Notes: a model not told the origin generated them from the sequence alone. A stretch of DNA of 64,000 nt from an uncultured Ruminococcus sp. (GCF_934476685.1 NZ_CAKSNX010000001.1:434001-498000), one strand, 5' to 3'; shown: positions 41,326 through 50,848, numbered from the stretch's first letter. Made by a program: numbers and translations.

Positions 41326-42483
41326 ATGAAAATAACTAAAAAATTCAAAGAGAATGCCCTGCTTGTCATATTGGGAGTGGTGGTGTTCTGGGCGCTTTTC
41401 AACTATGAGCTTATGCTGAAAATACTGGGCAGCGTTACAGATGTGCTGAAACCAGTCCTGCTGGGAGCGGTAATAGCCTTTATCCTCAATGTGCCTATGT
41501 CGGGCATAGAAAAGCATTTTCTCAAAGATCCGAAAAATGAAAAGGCTAAAAAGGCAATGACCAAAATACGCAGACCTCTTGCAATAGTCATTACGTTCCT
41601 GCTTTGTCTGGGCGTGGTGGCGCTTGTCTGCTGGCTGGTCATACCTGCCCTTATAAAGACCGTAACTCAGCTTACGGCTGATCTGCCTGTGCTTGCGGAT
41701 AATTTCCGTCGGCTTGTGGACAACAATGCGGCGCTGACAGAATGGCTCAATAAGATAGATCTGGATCAGCAGGACATAATCAACAAGATAGGCAGCTGGC
41801 TCAAAGACGGGGTAGTCATTATGAAGACCCTCGATTCTACCGTAAGCATTGCCACGGCAATATTCTCATCTGTTGTGAATTTCGTCCTCGGTATGTTCTT
41901 TGCAGTATATATGCTGGCGCAGAAAGAAAAGCTTAAACGTCAGAGCAAGCAGATAGCATCTGCGTTCATTTCTGAAAGCATAGTCAGCAGGATATGCAAG
42001 GTCTGCCGCAGGACTATTGAGATATTTGCAAAGTTTCTTGCGGGACAGACCACAGAGGCGGTCATACTTGGTTCGCTGTGCTGCATAGGTATGTCCATAT
42101 TCGGCTTCCCGAATGCGGTGATAATATCTGTGCTGGTGGCTTGTACGGCTCTTATCCCTATTGTGGGAGCCTTTATTGGTACGGCTGTGGGATTTCTCCT
42201 TATATGTGCCTCAAGCTTTAAACAGGCTGTGTTTTTCGTGATATTTATGCTCATACTACAGCAGATAGAGGGAAACCTTATCTACCCGAAAGTCGTGGGC
42301 GGCTCGGTGGGACTTCCTGCCCTGTGGACGCTTTTCGCCGTTACGGTGGGCGGAAATATGTTCGGCATAATCGGAATGTTTATGGCTGTGCCTGTGTTCT
42401 CGGTAGTTTACTGTACACTCAGCGAGATAGTTGAGTACAGAAATGAGAGGAAAAACAGTAAAGAACAGACTGAAAAGACTTAA
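41326..42483 (+). CDS. AI-2E family (PerM-type) transporter
   Basis: A 385-residue membrane protein with about seven to eight helices: N-terminal NALLVILGVVVFWALFNYEL, a cytoplasmic/extracellular middle region (residues 115-170) and the C-terminal GNLIYPKVVGGSVGLPALWT block that defines the family. Members include TqsA, PerM and YtvI and transport AI-2 or act as Na+/H+ antiporters; function is not predictable here. No good ribosome site precedes the ATG. It lies 77 nt from ilvB with no clear terminator between, so it may be co-transcribed. Confidence 0.87.
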   Translation: MKITKKFKENALLVILGVVVFWALFNYELMLKILGSVTDVLKPVLLGAVIAFILNVPMSGIEKHFLKDPKNEKAKKAMTKIRRPLAIVITFLLCLGVVALVCWLVIPALIKTVTQLTADLPVLADNFRRLVDNNAALTEWLNKIDLDQQDIINKIGSWLKDGVVIMKTLDSTVSIATAIFSSVVNFVLGMFFAVYMLAQKEKLKRQSKQIASAFISESIVSRICKVCRRTIEIFAKFLAGQTTEAVILGSLCCIGMSIFGFPNAVIISVLVACTALIPIVGAFIGTAVGFLLICASSFKQAVFFVIFMLILQQIEGNLIYPKVVGGSVGLPALWTLFAVTVGGNMFGIIGMFMAVPVFSVVYCTLSEIVEYRNERKNSKEQTEKT

Positions 42484-42508
42484 ATACTCAAATATAAATA
42501 ATGATAAA

Positions 42509-42552
42509 AAGCCTAGTGCAGAGTTATTCGCTTTGCACAAGGCTTATTTTTT
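42509..42552 (+). terminator. intrinsic terminator before the ger operon
   Basis: AAGCCTAGTGCA / TGCACAAGGCTT (42509-42520, 42534-42545) with one A-A mismatch and a T run. Confidence 0.82.
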
Positions 42553-42625
42553 GCCTGTCCGTATAATTTTTGTCAATTCAGAGCAGAATAGCTTACAGCA
42601 AAACAATATCGGAGGTATGCCTCAA

Positions 42626-44140
42626 ATGAGCTTTTCACCTGATTATAAAAATTACAAAGACGCAAAAATATCCGACGATACCATGCAGGCTATGCGTGAT
42701 CTGCGGGCGGTAACGGGCAACACAATGGATTTAAATATAATGAACATAAGGATAGGCGGAGTTGAATGTGCCGTTGTTTCTATCGAGGGAATGACCTCGA
42801 CGGACGCAATGTCGGAGCTTATTTTCCGCCCCATAATGCAGCTTAACGATAAGGGGAAAACTTCCCCTCAGAGGATATTTGAATTTCTGACGGAGGAGAG
42901 CCTGCTGGCGGCGGAGCGAAAAACGCTTTTCACCTATGGCGATGTTATACAGTTCCTCTTCTCAGGCTTTGCCGTCATATTTACTGATACCATACCCAAG
43001 GCGGTCGCCTACGGCATACAGGGATATGACAAGCGTTCGGTGTCTGACCCTAAAAGCGAGCAGACTATCCATGCCGCACAGGACAGCTTTACGGAAACCA
43101 TAAGAACAAATCTTTCCCTCGTGAGAAGACGTATGAAAACACCTGCCCTGCGGTTTGAGATGTCGCAGCTTGGAGAGAAAACCTCCACAGATGTCTGCAT
43201 AATGTATCTTGCGGACAGAGCAAGTCCTGAAATAGTAAGGCGCATACGCACAGACCTCAGCAGGATAAAGCTCGATACAATTATGACTTCCGAATATCTT
43301 CAGCCGTTCATAGACGAAAGCTATGAAAATTCTATCTTCTCTTCCGTTATGCGTTCGGAAAGACCAGATATGATATGCACCTGCCTTAATGAGGGAAAGG
43401 TCTGCATACTGGTGGACGGAACGCCCTTCTGCCTTATCCTGCCTACGGTTTTTGCGGATAATTTCAGGACCATGGACGATTACTGTCAGAAATCATTCTA
43501 CGTCACATTTACACGCTGGATGCGGTATATAGCGTTTTTCCTTGCGGTGGCTTTTCCGGGACTTTACGTTGCCCTCGTTATGTTCCACCCTGAGATTTTT
43601 ACAATGGAATTGCTGCTGAACCTTTCCGCCTCGGAGGAGGCGACCCCATATCCCCTTGTGTTAGAAGTCATTATGCTCATGGTGCTTTTTGAGATAATGC
43701 GTGAAGCGGGGTTAAGATTGCCGAAAGCCGTCGGCGGAGCAGTGTCTATCGTTGGCGGACTTATTATCGGAGATGCGGCGGTCAAAAGCGGCATAGTTTC
43801 AGCGCCGCTGCTTATCGTTATCGGCATAACCGCAACGGCATCTTTTGTTCTGCCTAGCCTTTACCCTGCAATTTCCGTGCTGAGGATAGTTTTTATCCTT
43901 GCAGGCGGACTGGGGGGATTGTTCGGTCTTTCCCTTGCCATAATCGTGCTTATGGCTAACGTAAACAATATGAATGACTTTGCCGTTTCATTTACTGCGC
44001 CGATAATGCCTTTCTGCCGTTCATCAGTCAAAGACGTTGTGAGCCGTGCAAGCTTTCGAGAGTATGAACAGAAACATTCCACTATCGGCGAATACAGGCA
44101 GACTGATGAGCCGCCGAGAAAAGGGAAAGGCAGTGAATAG
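42626..44140 (+). CDS. gerA: spore germination receptor subunit A
   Basis: A 504-residue GerA-family protein: an N-terminal hydrophilic domain (residues 1-300, with VECAVVSIEGMTSTDAMSEL and DTIPKAVAYGIQGYDKRSV) and a C-terminal membrane domain with four or five helices (LEVIMLMVLFEIMREAGLRLP, SIVGGLIIGDAAVKSG). Germinant receptors sense nutrients in the spore inner membrane. The ATG at 42626 is chosen because GGAGGT ends 9 nt before it; an earlier ATG at 42617 touches that site. First gene of gerA-gerB-gerC. Whether this organism forms spores is not shown in the window. Confidence 0.9.
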   Translation: MSFSPDYKNYKDAKISDDTMQAMRDLRAVTGNTMDLNIMNIRIGGVECAVVSIEGMTSTDAMSELIFRPIMQLNDKGKTSPQRIFEFLTEESLLAAERKTLFTYGDVIQFLFSGFAVIFTDTIPKAVAYGIQGYDKRSVSDPKSEQTIHAAQDSFTETIRTNLSLVRRRMKTPALRFEMSQLGEKTSTDVCIMYLADRASPEIVRRIRTDLSRIKLDTIMTSEYLQPFIDESYENSIFSSVMRSERPDMICTCLNEGKVCILVDGTPFCLILPTVFADNFRTMDDYCQKSFYVTFTRWMRYIAFFLAVAFPGLYVALVMFHPEIFTMELLLNLSASEEATPYPLVLEVIMLMVLFEIMREAGLRLPKAVGGAVSIVGGLIIGDAAVKSGIVSAPLLIVIGITATASFVLPSLYPAISVLRIVFILAGGLGGLFGLSLAIIVLMANVNNMNDFAVSFTAPIMPFCRSSVKDVVSRASFREYEQKHSTIGEYRQTDEPPRKGKGSE

Positions 44141-44163
44141 GGGAGATAGGAGGGATAAATACA

Positions 44164-45264
44164 ATGAAAAAAATAAATTCTGTTCAGCTTATAGCTATCC
44201 TGCTGTGTTCGAGAGTGTTTTCGCTTATGACATACTTTCCGTACAATTACAGCAATCCCCTTATCTATATGACAGGAATGGCTATCTCGACCATTTTACA
44301 GGGACTTGTCGTTCTGCCTGCGGTCATATTCTGTCAGCGTGAATATAACGATAACCCGTGTACGCTGGTGTCCACAAGAAACCGTACTCTGGGGATAATA
44401 TTTACCCTGCTTTATCTCGGTTGGTTCATATATGCGTCATTTTATACAATAGGTGATTTCGGTTATTATATGGACTATTATTTTACAGGCAACGTTCCGA
44501 GAATAATGTCTGTCGCCTGCCTTATCCCTGCGGCAATATATGTGGGGCAGATGAAAATAGGCATCATAGGCAAGACGGCGGTCTATGCAGGGGCAGGATT
44601 TCTGCTGCTGACTATAATAGTCCTTGGGGGATCAATGAAGGACCTCCACCTTTTCAACTTCCACCTTGCAGAGGAGAACGTGAACTCTGTTCTGTGGCAG
44701 TCAATAAAAGCCGAGTTTCAGCGCAGCGAAAGCCTTATCACATTTGCTTTCCTTATGCCGCAGTACAACCGCAGCAGTGAAAAAGGAACGGAAAAAAGGT
44801 CGCCTGCAAAGGTAATATGGATATACCTTACGGCAAAGCTTGTGCTTCTTGAACTTATAATATTCTTTATCACAGTTATTATCGGCGACTTCTCAGCCGT
44901 TACAAAGCAGCCGTTCTTCTCACTGGTGTCATATTCCCATACAGAGATAATCGAGCGTTACGACGCACTTTTCCTGTTCGTGTGGGTAATAATAACCGTT
45001 GTCAAACTAGCTGTGTATATATATTGCTGCACAAAATGCATAAGCATAATTTACCCGAAAGCAACACATTTTGCATCATCTGCTGTGTCGGCTGTGATAC
45101 CTGCGGCGGCTGCGCTTTTTATGCTTATCCCATACAAATGGGAAAAGCTTGTCCACGCAGGCCGCAGTGCCGCTGCTATTATCGCACTGACGGCGGTACT
45201 GCCTGTGATCGCACTGCTTTTTGCAGGGAAAGGAGGTTTCAGCGCTGGTGAAAAAACGTCATAA
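44164..45264 (+). CDS. gerB: spore germination receptor subunit B
   Basis: A 366-residue integral membrane protein of the APC-like GerB group, with ten predicted helices (LIAILLCSRVFSLMTYFPYN; IIWLGWFIYASFYT-like third helix; AKLVLLELIIFFITVIIGDF). GerB probably holds the germinant or amino-acid-like ligand. Strong AGGAGG precedes the ATG. It is 23 nt after gerA, and its last 17 bases overlap the gerC start. Confidence 0.9.
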   Translation: MKKINSVQLIAILLCSRVFSLMTYFPYNYSNPLIYMTGMAISTILQGLVVLPAVIFCQREYNDNPCTLVSTRNRTLGIIFTLLYLGWFIYASFYTIGDFGYYMDYYFTGNVPRIMSVACLIPAAIYVGQMKIGIIGKTAVYAGAGFLLLTIIVLGGSMKDLHLFNFHLAEENVNSVLWQSIKAEFQRSESLITFAFLMPQYNRSSEKGTEKRSPAKVIWIYLTAKLVLLELIIFFITVIIGDFSAVTKQPFFSLVSYSHTEIIERYDALFLFVWVIITVVKLAVYIYCCTKCISIIYPKATHFASSAVSAVIPAAAALFMLIPYKWEKLVHAGRSAAAIIALTAVLPVIALLFAGKGGFSAGEKTS

Positions 45265-46414
45265 CGCAAAAATTTATTTTCTTCTGATTATCCTAATAAC
45301 GGCGGTAATGTTTTCAAATTTCGGCAGCGAGGTAACTATCAGTCAGCGTGCTATCGTCCATGCTATGGGCATAGACAGCTCGGAAAAGGGATATAAGGTC
45401 ACATTGCAGGTCTTTCATATGTCGGGCGCAGGCGGAGATACTCCCGTTGACGTTAGTCAGCCTAATGTTCAGATAATAACCTGTGAGGGGAAAACGGTCA
45501 GCGAGGCGCTTGTTGACGCAAGCAATCAGCTTGGCAAGGAAGTTTTTCTCGGACATCTGCGCATAATATGTTTCGGCAGGGGAATGGATTTTTCACGCCC
45601 CGAAGAGCTTTTCCAGTTTGCTCTGAAAGACAAGAACATCTATCTCGGAGTTCAGCTTTGTATGAGCGACTCCACCGCCGCAGAAATAATGAACACTCAG
45701 ATAGCGTGGGAAACAACTTCTGCGGAAGCCTCCGCAAAGATACTTCAGATCAATGTGAAAAATTCTACAACGCTGGAATGTCAGCTGCTTGACTTCCTCT
45801 CCTGCATAAATATGCCGCAGAACATCCCTATGCCCCTTATAGCCGCCGCAAAAACGCAGGAGAATGAGGGCAGCGAAAGCGGTGGAGAAAAGGACGGCGG
45901 CAGTGAACAGGGCGGTCAGCAGGACGAACAGATAGTAGTTAAAGGCACTGCACTTATAAAGGACGGCAGACTTCTTGAAGATCATCTTACTCCCGAAGAA
46001 TCACAGGGGGCGGCTTGGCTTTGCGATAAGGCTGAGAGAGGGTACCTTGTGATAAAGCACAGAGATGAAAATATAAATGTCAAGCTCACCAAAGATAAGA
46101 CAAAGATACGTCTTGTAAATGAGAACGGCAGGCTTGTATACCGTGTGGAAATAACAGTTGTGGCACATACTACCGTCGATATACGAGGGGCGGAGGAATC
46201 CGTTCAGGTGGCTGGCGAGGTAAGCGAAAAGATGAAAAGCATTATGTCCGCCGCCGAAAACAAGGCTCTCCGTGAGAATAAGACGGATATATTCAAAATA
46301 TGGACGCTGCTGCGGCATAGTTTCCCGAAAAGCTATCTTGAATATCATGACCGCCTTGACGAGATATATGCCGTCACAGATTTTGATATAAAGCTTAAAG
46401 TCCGTGTTGAATAA
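45248..46414 (+). CDS. gerC: spore germination subunit C, without lipobox
   Basis: A 388-residue Ger(x)C-family protein with the expected architecture: N-terminal hydrophobic segment, then ISQRAIVHAMGIDSSEKGYK (typical GerC opening), an EVFLGHLRIICFGRGM domain, a Glu/Gly-rich linker near residue 205 and a C-terminal domain ending in YAVTDFDIKLKVRV. The start is GTG 45248, with AGGAGG 11 nt upstream; an in-frame TTG at 45221 overlaps that site. Usual GerC proteins are lipoproteins with a Cys-Trp-Asp after the signal. Here the corresponding stretch reads SNFGSEVTISQRAI with no cysteine, so it seems anchored by an uncleaved helix. Confidence 0.85.
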   Translation: MKKRHNAKIYFLLIILITAVMFSNFGSEVTISQRAIVHAMGIDSSEKGYKVTLQVFHMSGAGGDTPVDVSQPNVQIITCEGKTVSEALVDASNQLGKEVFLGHLRIICFGRGMDFSRPEELFQFALKDKNIYLGVQLCMSDSTAAEIMNTQIAWETTSAEASAKILQINVKNSTTLECQLLDFLSCINMPQNIPMPLIAAAKTQENEGSESGGEKDGGSEQGGQQDEQIVVKGTALIKDGRLLEDHLTPEESQGAAWLCDKAERGYLVIKHRDENINVKLTKDKTKIRLVNENGRLVYRVEITVVAHTTVDIRGAEESVQVAGEVSEKMKSIMSAAENKALRENKTDIFKIWTLLRHSFPKSYLEYHDRLDEIYAVTDFDIKLKVRVE

Positions 46415-46578
46415 AAGTCAGTGAACTAAGCCGAAACGTGTAGATATTTGACAAAAAACAATTTTTCTAAATTAACGTTTTATGTTCACCTGTTTATCAC
46501 AAATATAGTTTATTATATAAACATCTCGAAAGAGATAACTTCATATTTTTTCTTCATATATTTTTTCTAAACTTCCTT

Positions 46579-46617
46579 AAAAGAACCCCCGCAGTGAAAA
46601 TCTGCGGGGGTTCTTTT
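46579..46617. terminator. strong bidirectional terminator
   Basis: A perfect 16-bp stem AAAAGAACCCCCGCAG / CTGCGGGGGTTCTTTT (46579-46594, 46602-46617) with a 7-nt loop, between convergent gerC and a lipoprotein gene. Confidence 0.93.
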
Positions 46618-46654
46618 GCGTTTATTCTGTTTGCTTTGCTTGTTTTGTCAGTTT

Positions 46655-47422
46655 TTATCGTGTTATTTCTATTGCGAAAGAGGCTGAACCCCAATAAACT
46701 GTTTTTACATCATCGGCATAGATCAGATCCGATTCATCACTGCCGGCAGATTCAAGTTCGCCAAATGTATCGGGGCTGAGAATAACGTCCAGCTTTAAGA
46801 TCGACCAGTCATCAGGGAGTTCATGTGAAACTGTCTTTGTTTTTGTCTGACCTGGGTCAAGGGAGAGCGAATGCAATACTGTATAGTGTATAAAAGCGGT
46901 ATTAAGATCGGTTTTATCCGTTAATGCCCAGCTGTCGTAATTCTCAAAAAGGGTACACGGCTCATCTGAGTTATTGACAGTAACGAAAGTAACGTCAATG
47001 CAGTTTTCTTCTTCATTTAATTCGTACTCAAAACGTTGACTTATTGCACCGTCCTCAGATATAATGGACTGATCTGTGTCCTTGCGGAAATAAACGACAG
47101 GTCTGCCGTCACTTGTAAATTCCTCTCGGTTTTCTTCGGCGGGACGCACAGCAGGCGGTTCATCAAGTCCTCCAGGACCATAGGGGAGATCATCAAAGGT
47201 CATAGGGGTGATGTTTTCTGAACTATCCGCCGTTGATACGACATCTTCAGCCTCGGATATGTCCTCAGAACTTTCTGAAACGGAGAAAGAGCTTTCGTCT
47301 TTAGCCGTATCAACAGCCGAACTGCTGTCGGAAGTCGGTTTGTCTGCCGCACCGCATGAGGATAAAGCCGCTAAAGCAAAAATGCCTGCAATAGTGATAA
47401 AAAGATTTCTTCTAACTTTCAT
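46655..47422 (-). CDS. secreted lipoprotein, unknown
   Basis: A 255-residue protein with a lipoprotein signal (MKVRRNLFITIAGIFALAAL, lipobox LSSC, Cys about 23), then a long Ser/Glu/Asp-rich linker to about residue 75. The C-terminal half is beta-rich with paired segments (CIDVTFVTVNNSDEPCTLFE; LDPGQTKTKTVSHELP), reminiscent of immunoglobulin-like extracellular domains that often follow lipobox linkers. I recognise no catalytic motif. GGAGAT precedes the ATG. A 16-bp perfect palindrome lies 53-68 bp upstream of the start. Monocistronic between two terminators. Confidence 0.75.
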   Translation of the reverse strand: MKVRRNLFITIAGIFALAALSSCGAADKPTSDSSSAVDTAKDESSFSVSESSEDISEAEDVVSTADSSENITPMTFDDLPYGPGGLDEPPAVRPAEENREEFTSDGRPVVYFRKDTDQSIISEDGAISQRFEYELNEEENCIDVTFVTVNNSDEPCTLFENYDSWALTDKTDLNTAFIHYTVLHSLSLDPGQTKTKTVSHELPDDWSILKLDVILSPDTFGELESAGSDESDLIYADDVKTVYWGSASFAIEITR

Positions 47423-47474
47423 AGCTGATCTCCTTTCAATTAAGTAGATTTTTTGATGCCAAACGTACTATTTG

Positions 47475-47490
47475 TAAGCGTATACGCTTA
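47475..47490. promoter_or_regulatory. perfect 16-bp palindrome upstream of lipoprotein gene
   Basis: TAAGCGTATACGCTTA is self-complementary over all 16 positions. It lies between moxR's 3' hairpin and the lipoprotein start, an operator-like position; the binding protein is not known. Confidence 0.6.
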
Positions 47491-47502
47491 GTTCCCCATA
47501 TT

Positions 47503-47535
47503 ACAGAAGAGGTCCCACGCAGGGACCTCTTCTGT
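47503..47535 (-). terminator. hairpin downstream of the MoxR gene
   Basis: A perfect 14-bp stem ACAGAAGAGGTCCC / GGGACCTCTTCTGT (47503-47516, 47522-47535), 5-nt loop. There is no U run on the minus strand, so termination efficiency is uncertain. Confidence 0.65.
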
Positions 47536-47542
47536 ATTTTTA

Positions 47543-49075
47543 TTATTCCTCTCCGCTCTGGAGCAGGCAGTCTGTAAGATTAAGCTCATACATATTGTTG
47601 TATGTCGGCGGCTGTGCCGGCTGACCTGCAAACTTGTAGAACTCCTCAGAGCCGTACTTCTTGATGAAGTCGGTGGTGTGGCAGTTTACAGTAAGTTCAG
47701 CAAGGAGTTTTTTCATAACGTTGCTGTCGCCGCCGTAAGCAGCCTCAATGAATGTGAACATATTCTTCATTCCGATAAGGGACTGATTTGTAACGTTCTT
47801 TGCACCGTTGAGCAGGTTAGTGAATGCATTCTGAATGATGATAGTGCATCTCTGTCTGTTATCTCTTCCCTCGTTGGTACACTTGTCAAGGTAAGCTTCG
47901 AGGTTGTGGATTATCCAGTGTTGTATCTTCTTGTTTGAAGGTGAGATTATTCTCGCTCTTATAGCCTTGTCGAGGTTCTTCTGAGTTTCCATGATATGCT
48001 CGGAAATTACCTGACGGCAGGAAAGTCCTGCGTTGATCTTAATGAGAACATCTTCCAGCTTAGGGTGGATAAGTCTTATCATCTTTTCCATCTGTATGCA
48101 TGTTCTCATTGTGTATGTAACGCCGTCCATAAGCAGGTTGAGGAGTGCGATAGCCTCTTCTGTATCAGCCTGAGCGGCTCTGTCAACAGCCTGCTGAGTG
48201 ATCTGACCGTCGAGGATAGCCTCTGGATCATAGATCTCTCTGAATGCGTTGAACTTTTCATAGAAAGCAAAGAATCCGCCGCTGATATCAGGATCCTGAA
48301 GATACTGACCGATGAGTTCGAGAGTTACAGGGATACTGTCCTCTTCATAAAGCTGCATCATCTCAGAGAGGTCTTCCCATGCTCTGGCAGTTACGATCTT
48401 GTAGTTGTGTCTGTCCCTTGCGTCGATCTCGTAGTAGTGATCCGGATGAAGCTCAAGATAAGCGATGATAGCAGGGTGAACTCCGCCGTAGTAAGCATAT
48501 TCCTTCCATACGCCGAAGTCAGGCTGACACTCGACCTTCTTGAAACGGTCCCATGTAACGATATCGAACTCGTTTACAGACTTGTTGAACTCAGGCGGGT
48601 TACCTGCGGTAACGAGGACCCATCCCGGCGGGATCTGATGAAGACCGAAGATCTTGTACTGAAGGAACTGGAGCATGATAGGTGCAAGAGTTTCGGAAAC
48701 GCAGTTGATCTCATCGAGGAAGAGGATACCTTCCTTGATGCCGGTAGCTTCCATTGTATTATAAAGGTTTGCGATGATCTCACTCATTGTATATTCAGAA
48801 ACCTGAACATCTGCACCGACAAAGTTTCTTGTAACAATTACAGGAAGACCCATGGACGTTTCTCTTGTCTGGTGTGCCATAGAGTAGCTGACAAGGTTGA
48901 TACCTGTTTCCTGAGCGATCTGCTCCATGATAGCGGTCTTGCCGATACCAGGCGCACCGAGAAGAAATACAGGGCGCTGATGCTCAATGCTGATCCTGTA
49001 TTCGCCGAACTCATCTTTGATAAGATAAGCTTTTATGGCATTAAGGATCTGCTGTTTTGCGTCTTTTATTGTCAT
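47543..49075 (-). CDS. MoxR-family AAA+ ATPase
   Basis: A 510-residue AAA+ protein. Walker A is LLGAPGIGKTAIM near residue 40, Walker B ILFLDEINCV with sensor-1 in VLVTAGNPPEFN. The long C-terminal half (residues 240-510) is helical and unlike the short lid of classical MoxR, with repeated conserved blocks such as NRQRCTIIIQNAFTNLLNGA. MoxR ATPases usually act as chaperones with a VWA-domain partner; none is adjacent. The ATG at 49075 has AAAGGAG upstream; a longer frame to 49132 is not favoured. It has a promoter at 49151-49179. A 368-codon frame on the opposite strand is a shadow. Confidence 0.85.
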   Translation of the reverse strand: MTIKDAKQQILNAIKAYLIKDEFGEYRISIEHQRPVFLLGAPGIGKTAIMEQIAQETGINLVSYSMAHQTRETSMGLPVIVTRNFVGADVQVSEYTMSEIIANLYNTMEATGIKEGILFLDEINCVSETLAPIMLQFLQYKIFGLHQIPPGWVLVTAGNPPEFNKSVNEFDIVTWDRFKKVECQPDFGVWKEYAYYGGVHPAIIAYLELHPDHYYEIDARDRHNYKIVTARAWEDLSEMMQLYEEDSIPVTLELIGQYLQDPDISGGFFAFYEKFNAFREIYDPEAILDGQITQQAVDRAAQADTEEAIALLNLLMDGVTYTMRTCIQMEKMIRLIHPKLEDVLIKINAGLSCRQVISEHIMETQKNLDKAIRARIISPSNKKIQHWIIHNLEAYLDKCTNEGRDNRQRCTIIIQNAFTNLLNGAKNVTNQSLIGMKNMFTFIEAAYGGDSNVMKKLLAELTVNCHTTDFIKKYGSEEFYKFAGQPAQPPTYNNMYELNLTDCLLQSGEE

Positions 49076-49150
49076 ATATCTGACTCCTTTCGGAACATAT
49101 AAAACCATATAAATATGAATAAGCTGTTCCATAATAATATTTACTTATTA

Positions 49151-49179
49151 ATTATACACTATATCCAAAAATAAGTCAA
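49151..49179 (-). promoter_or_regulatory. sigma-A promoter for the MoxR gene
   Basis: On the minus strand: TTGACT, 17-bp spacer, TATAAT. Confidence 0.83.
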
Positions 49180-49610
49180 TAGAATATCACACTTTCGTAG
49201 CAATGACTTAATTTAGCTTAACTAATATATGCAATTTGCGACAAAGTTCCGAAAGAGATTTCACAAGTTTAATTTATGAACAAATTATTCTGCCGAAAAA
49301 TTCAGCGGAAAGACGTTTTGAACATAAGAAAAAGCCTGTAAATCAGCACGCTTGTGTATAATGCACTAAACAATGTAGAAATCTTTATGCCTTTTTCCAA
49401 TTCATAAAGGATATATGTTATGTATATTTAGTGATTTAACAAAATATTAATAAAATATGCTCTAATCGTTCATCGACGTTTTGTATAATAATTTTTAGTA
49501 AAAGGTCAAAACCAATGTGCAGATTTTACAATAGAATTACATATCTGCCTGCGGCTGATCTTTTAAAAAACAAGAGATTTTTTATTACAGAATTTTAGGA
49601 GGACTTGACA
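49180..49610. other. AT-rich intergenic stretch without recognised element
   Basis: Between the moxR promoter and the alcohol dehydrogenase start there are isolated TATAAT boxes (49357-49362, 49484-49489) but no matching -35 and no long inverted repeat that I can see. It may hold the promoter of the dehydrogenase gene; nothing else is supported. Confidence 0.4.
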
Positions 49611-50828
49611 ATGGCTAGATTTACTTTACCAAGAGATCTTTATCACGGAAAGGGCGCTTTGGAAAACCTGAAGAACTTCAAGGGCAAGAAAGCGATAATC
49701 GTCGTTGGCGGCGGTTCAATGAAGAGAAACGGTTTTCTTCAGAGAGCTGAGGACTATCTTAAAGAAGCAGGTATGGAGGTTAAGCTCCTCGAAGGTGTTG
49801 AGCCTGACCCATCAGTAACAACAGTAATGAACGGTGCAAAGGTAATGCTTGATTATGAGCCTGACTGGATCGTAGCAATGGGCGGCGGCTCACCTATCGA
49901 CGCTGCAAAGGCAATGTGGATCAAGTATGAGTATCCTGACTGCACATTTGAAGATATGTGTAAGGTATTCGGTATCCCAGAGCTGAGAAAGAAAGCACAC
50001 TTCTGCGCTATTTCTTCAACTTCAGGTACTGCTACTGAGGTAACAGCATTCTCTATCATCACAGACTATGATAAGGGTATAAAGTATCCTATCGCTGACT
50101 TCGAGATCACACCTGACGTAGCTATCGTTGACCCTGATCTTGCAGAAACAATGCCTCAGAAGCTTACAGCCCACACTGGTATGGACGCTCTTACACACGC
50201 TATCGAAGCTTATGTATCAACAGCTAACTGTGCATACACAGATCCTCTCGCTATCCACGCTATCGAAATGATCCAGAAGGATCTTGTTGATTCTTACAAC
50301 GGCGATATGGGCGCAAGAGACAGAATGCATGACGCTCAGTGTCTTGCAGGTATGGCATTCTCAAACGCACTGCTTGGTATCGTTCACTCAATGGCTCACA
50401 AGACAGGTGCAGCTTTTGCTGACTACGGCGCACACATTATCCACGGCGCTGCAAACGCTATGTATCTGCCAAAGGTAATCGAGTTCAATGCTAAGGACGA
50501 AACAGCTAAGAAGAGATACGGCGTTATCGCTGACTATATGCACCTCGGCGGCGCAAATGATGACGAGAAGGTAAAGCTCCTTATCGAATTCGTTCGTGGA
50601 ATGAACGATAAGCTGAATATCCCACACTGCATCAAGAACTATGGCGCAGACAGCTATCCAACAGAGCAGGGCTTCGTTCCTGAGGAAGTATTCCTTGAAA
50701 GACTCCCTGAGATCGCTAAGAACGCTATCGCAGACGCTTGCACAGGCTCAAACCCACGTCAGCCTTCACAGGAAGAGATGGAAAAGCTTCTTAAGTGCTG
50801 CTACTACGATACAGAAGTTGATTTCTAA
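49611..50828 (+). CDS. iron-containing alcohol dehydrogenase
   Basis: A 405-residue group III (Fe-dependent) dehydrogenase. The NAD(P)-binding GGGSPIDAAKAMW motif and the metal histidines in HSMAHKTGAAFADYGAHIIHGAA are present, with length standard for butanol/ethanol dehydrogenases (about 390). It reduces an aldehyde to alcohol in fermentation, using NADH or NADPH. Start ATG 49611 has TAGGAGG 7 nt upstream. High use of preferred codons suggests strong expression. Substrate and cofactor cannot be read from the sequence. Confidence 0.92.
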   Translation: MARFTLPRDLYHGKGALENLKNFKGKKAIIVVGGGSMKRNGFLQRAEDYLKEAGMEVKLLEGVEPDPSVTTVMNGAKVMLDYEPDWIVAMGGGSPIDAAKAMWIKYEYPDCTFEDMCKVFGIPELRKKAHFCAISSTSGTATEVTAFSIITDYDKGIKYPIADFEITPDVAIVDPDLAETMPQKLTAHTGMDALTHAIEAYVSTANCAYTDPLAIHAIEMIQKDLVDSYNGDMGARDRMHDAQCLAGMAFSNALLGIVHSMAHKTGAAFADYGAHIIHGAANAMYLPKVIEFNAKDETAKKRYGVIADYMHLGGANDDEKVKLLIEFVRGMNDKLNIPHCIKNYGADSYPTEQGFVPEEVFLERLPEIAKNAIADACTGSNPRQPSQEEMEKLLKCCYYDTEVDF

Positions 50829-50848
50829 TCTGATAATATGTAAATACA

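Noticed and set aside
47996..49102. 368-codon open frame opposite the MoxR gene
   Set aside because: It is antisense to a clear AAA+ gene, has no ribosome site and Cys/Val-rich nonsense composition.
49357..49489. TATAAT boxes as promoters of the alcohol dehydrogenase
   Set aside because: No recognisable -35 at 16-18 bp from either box; left as unassigned.
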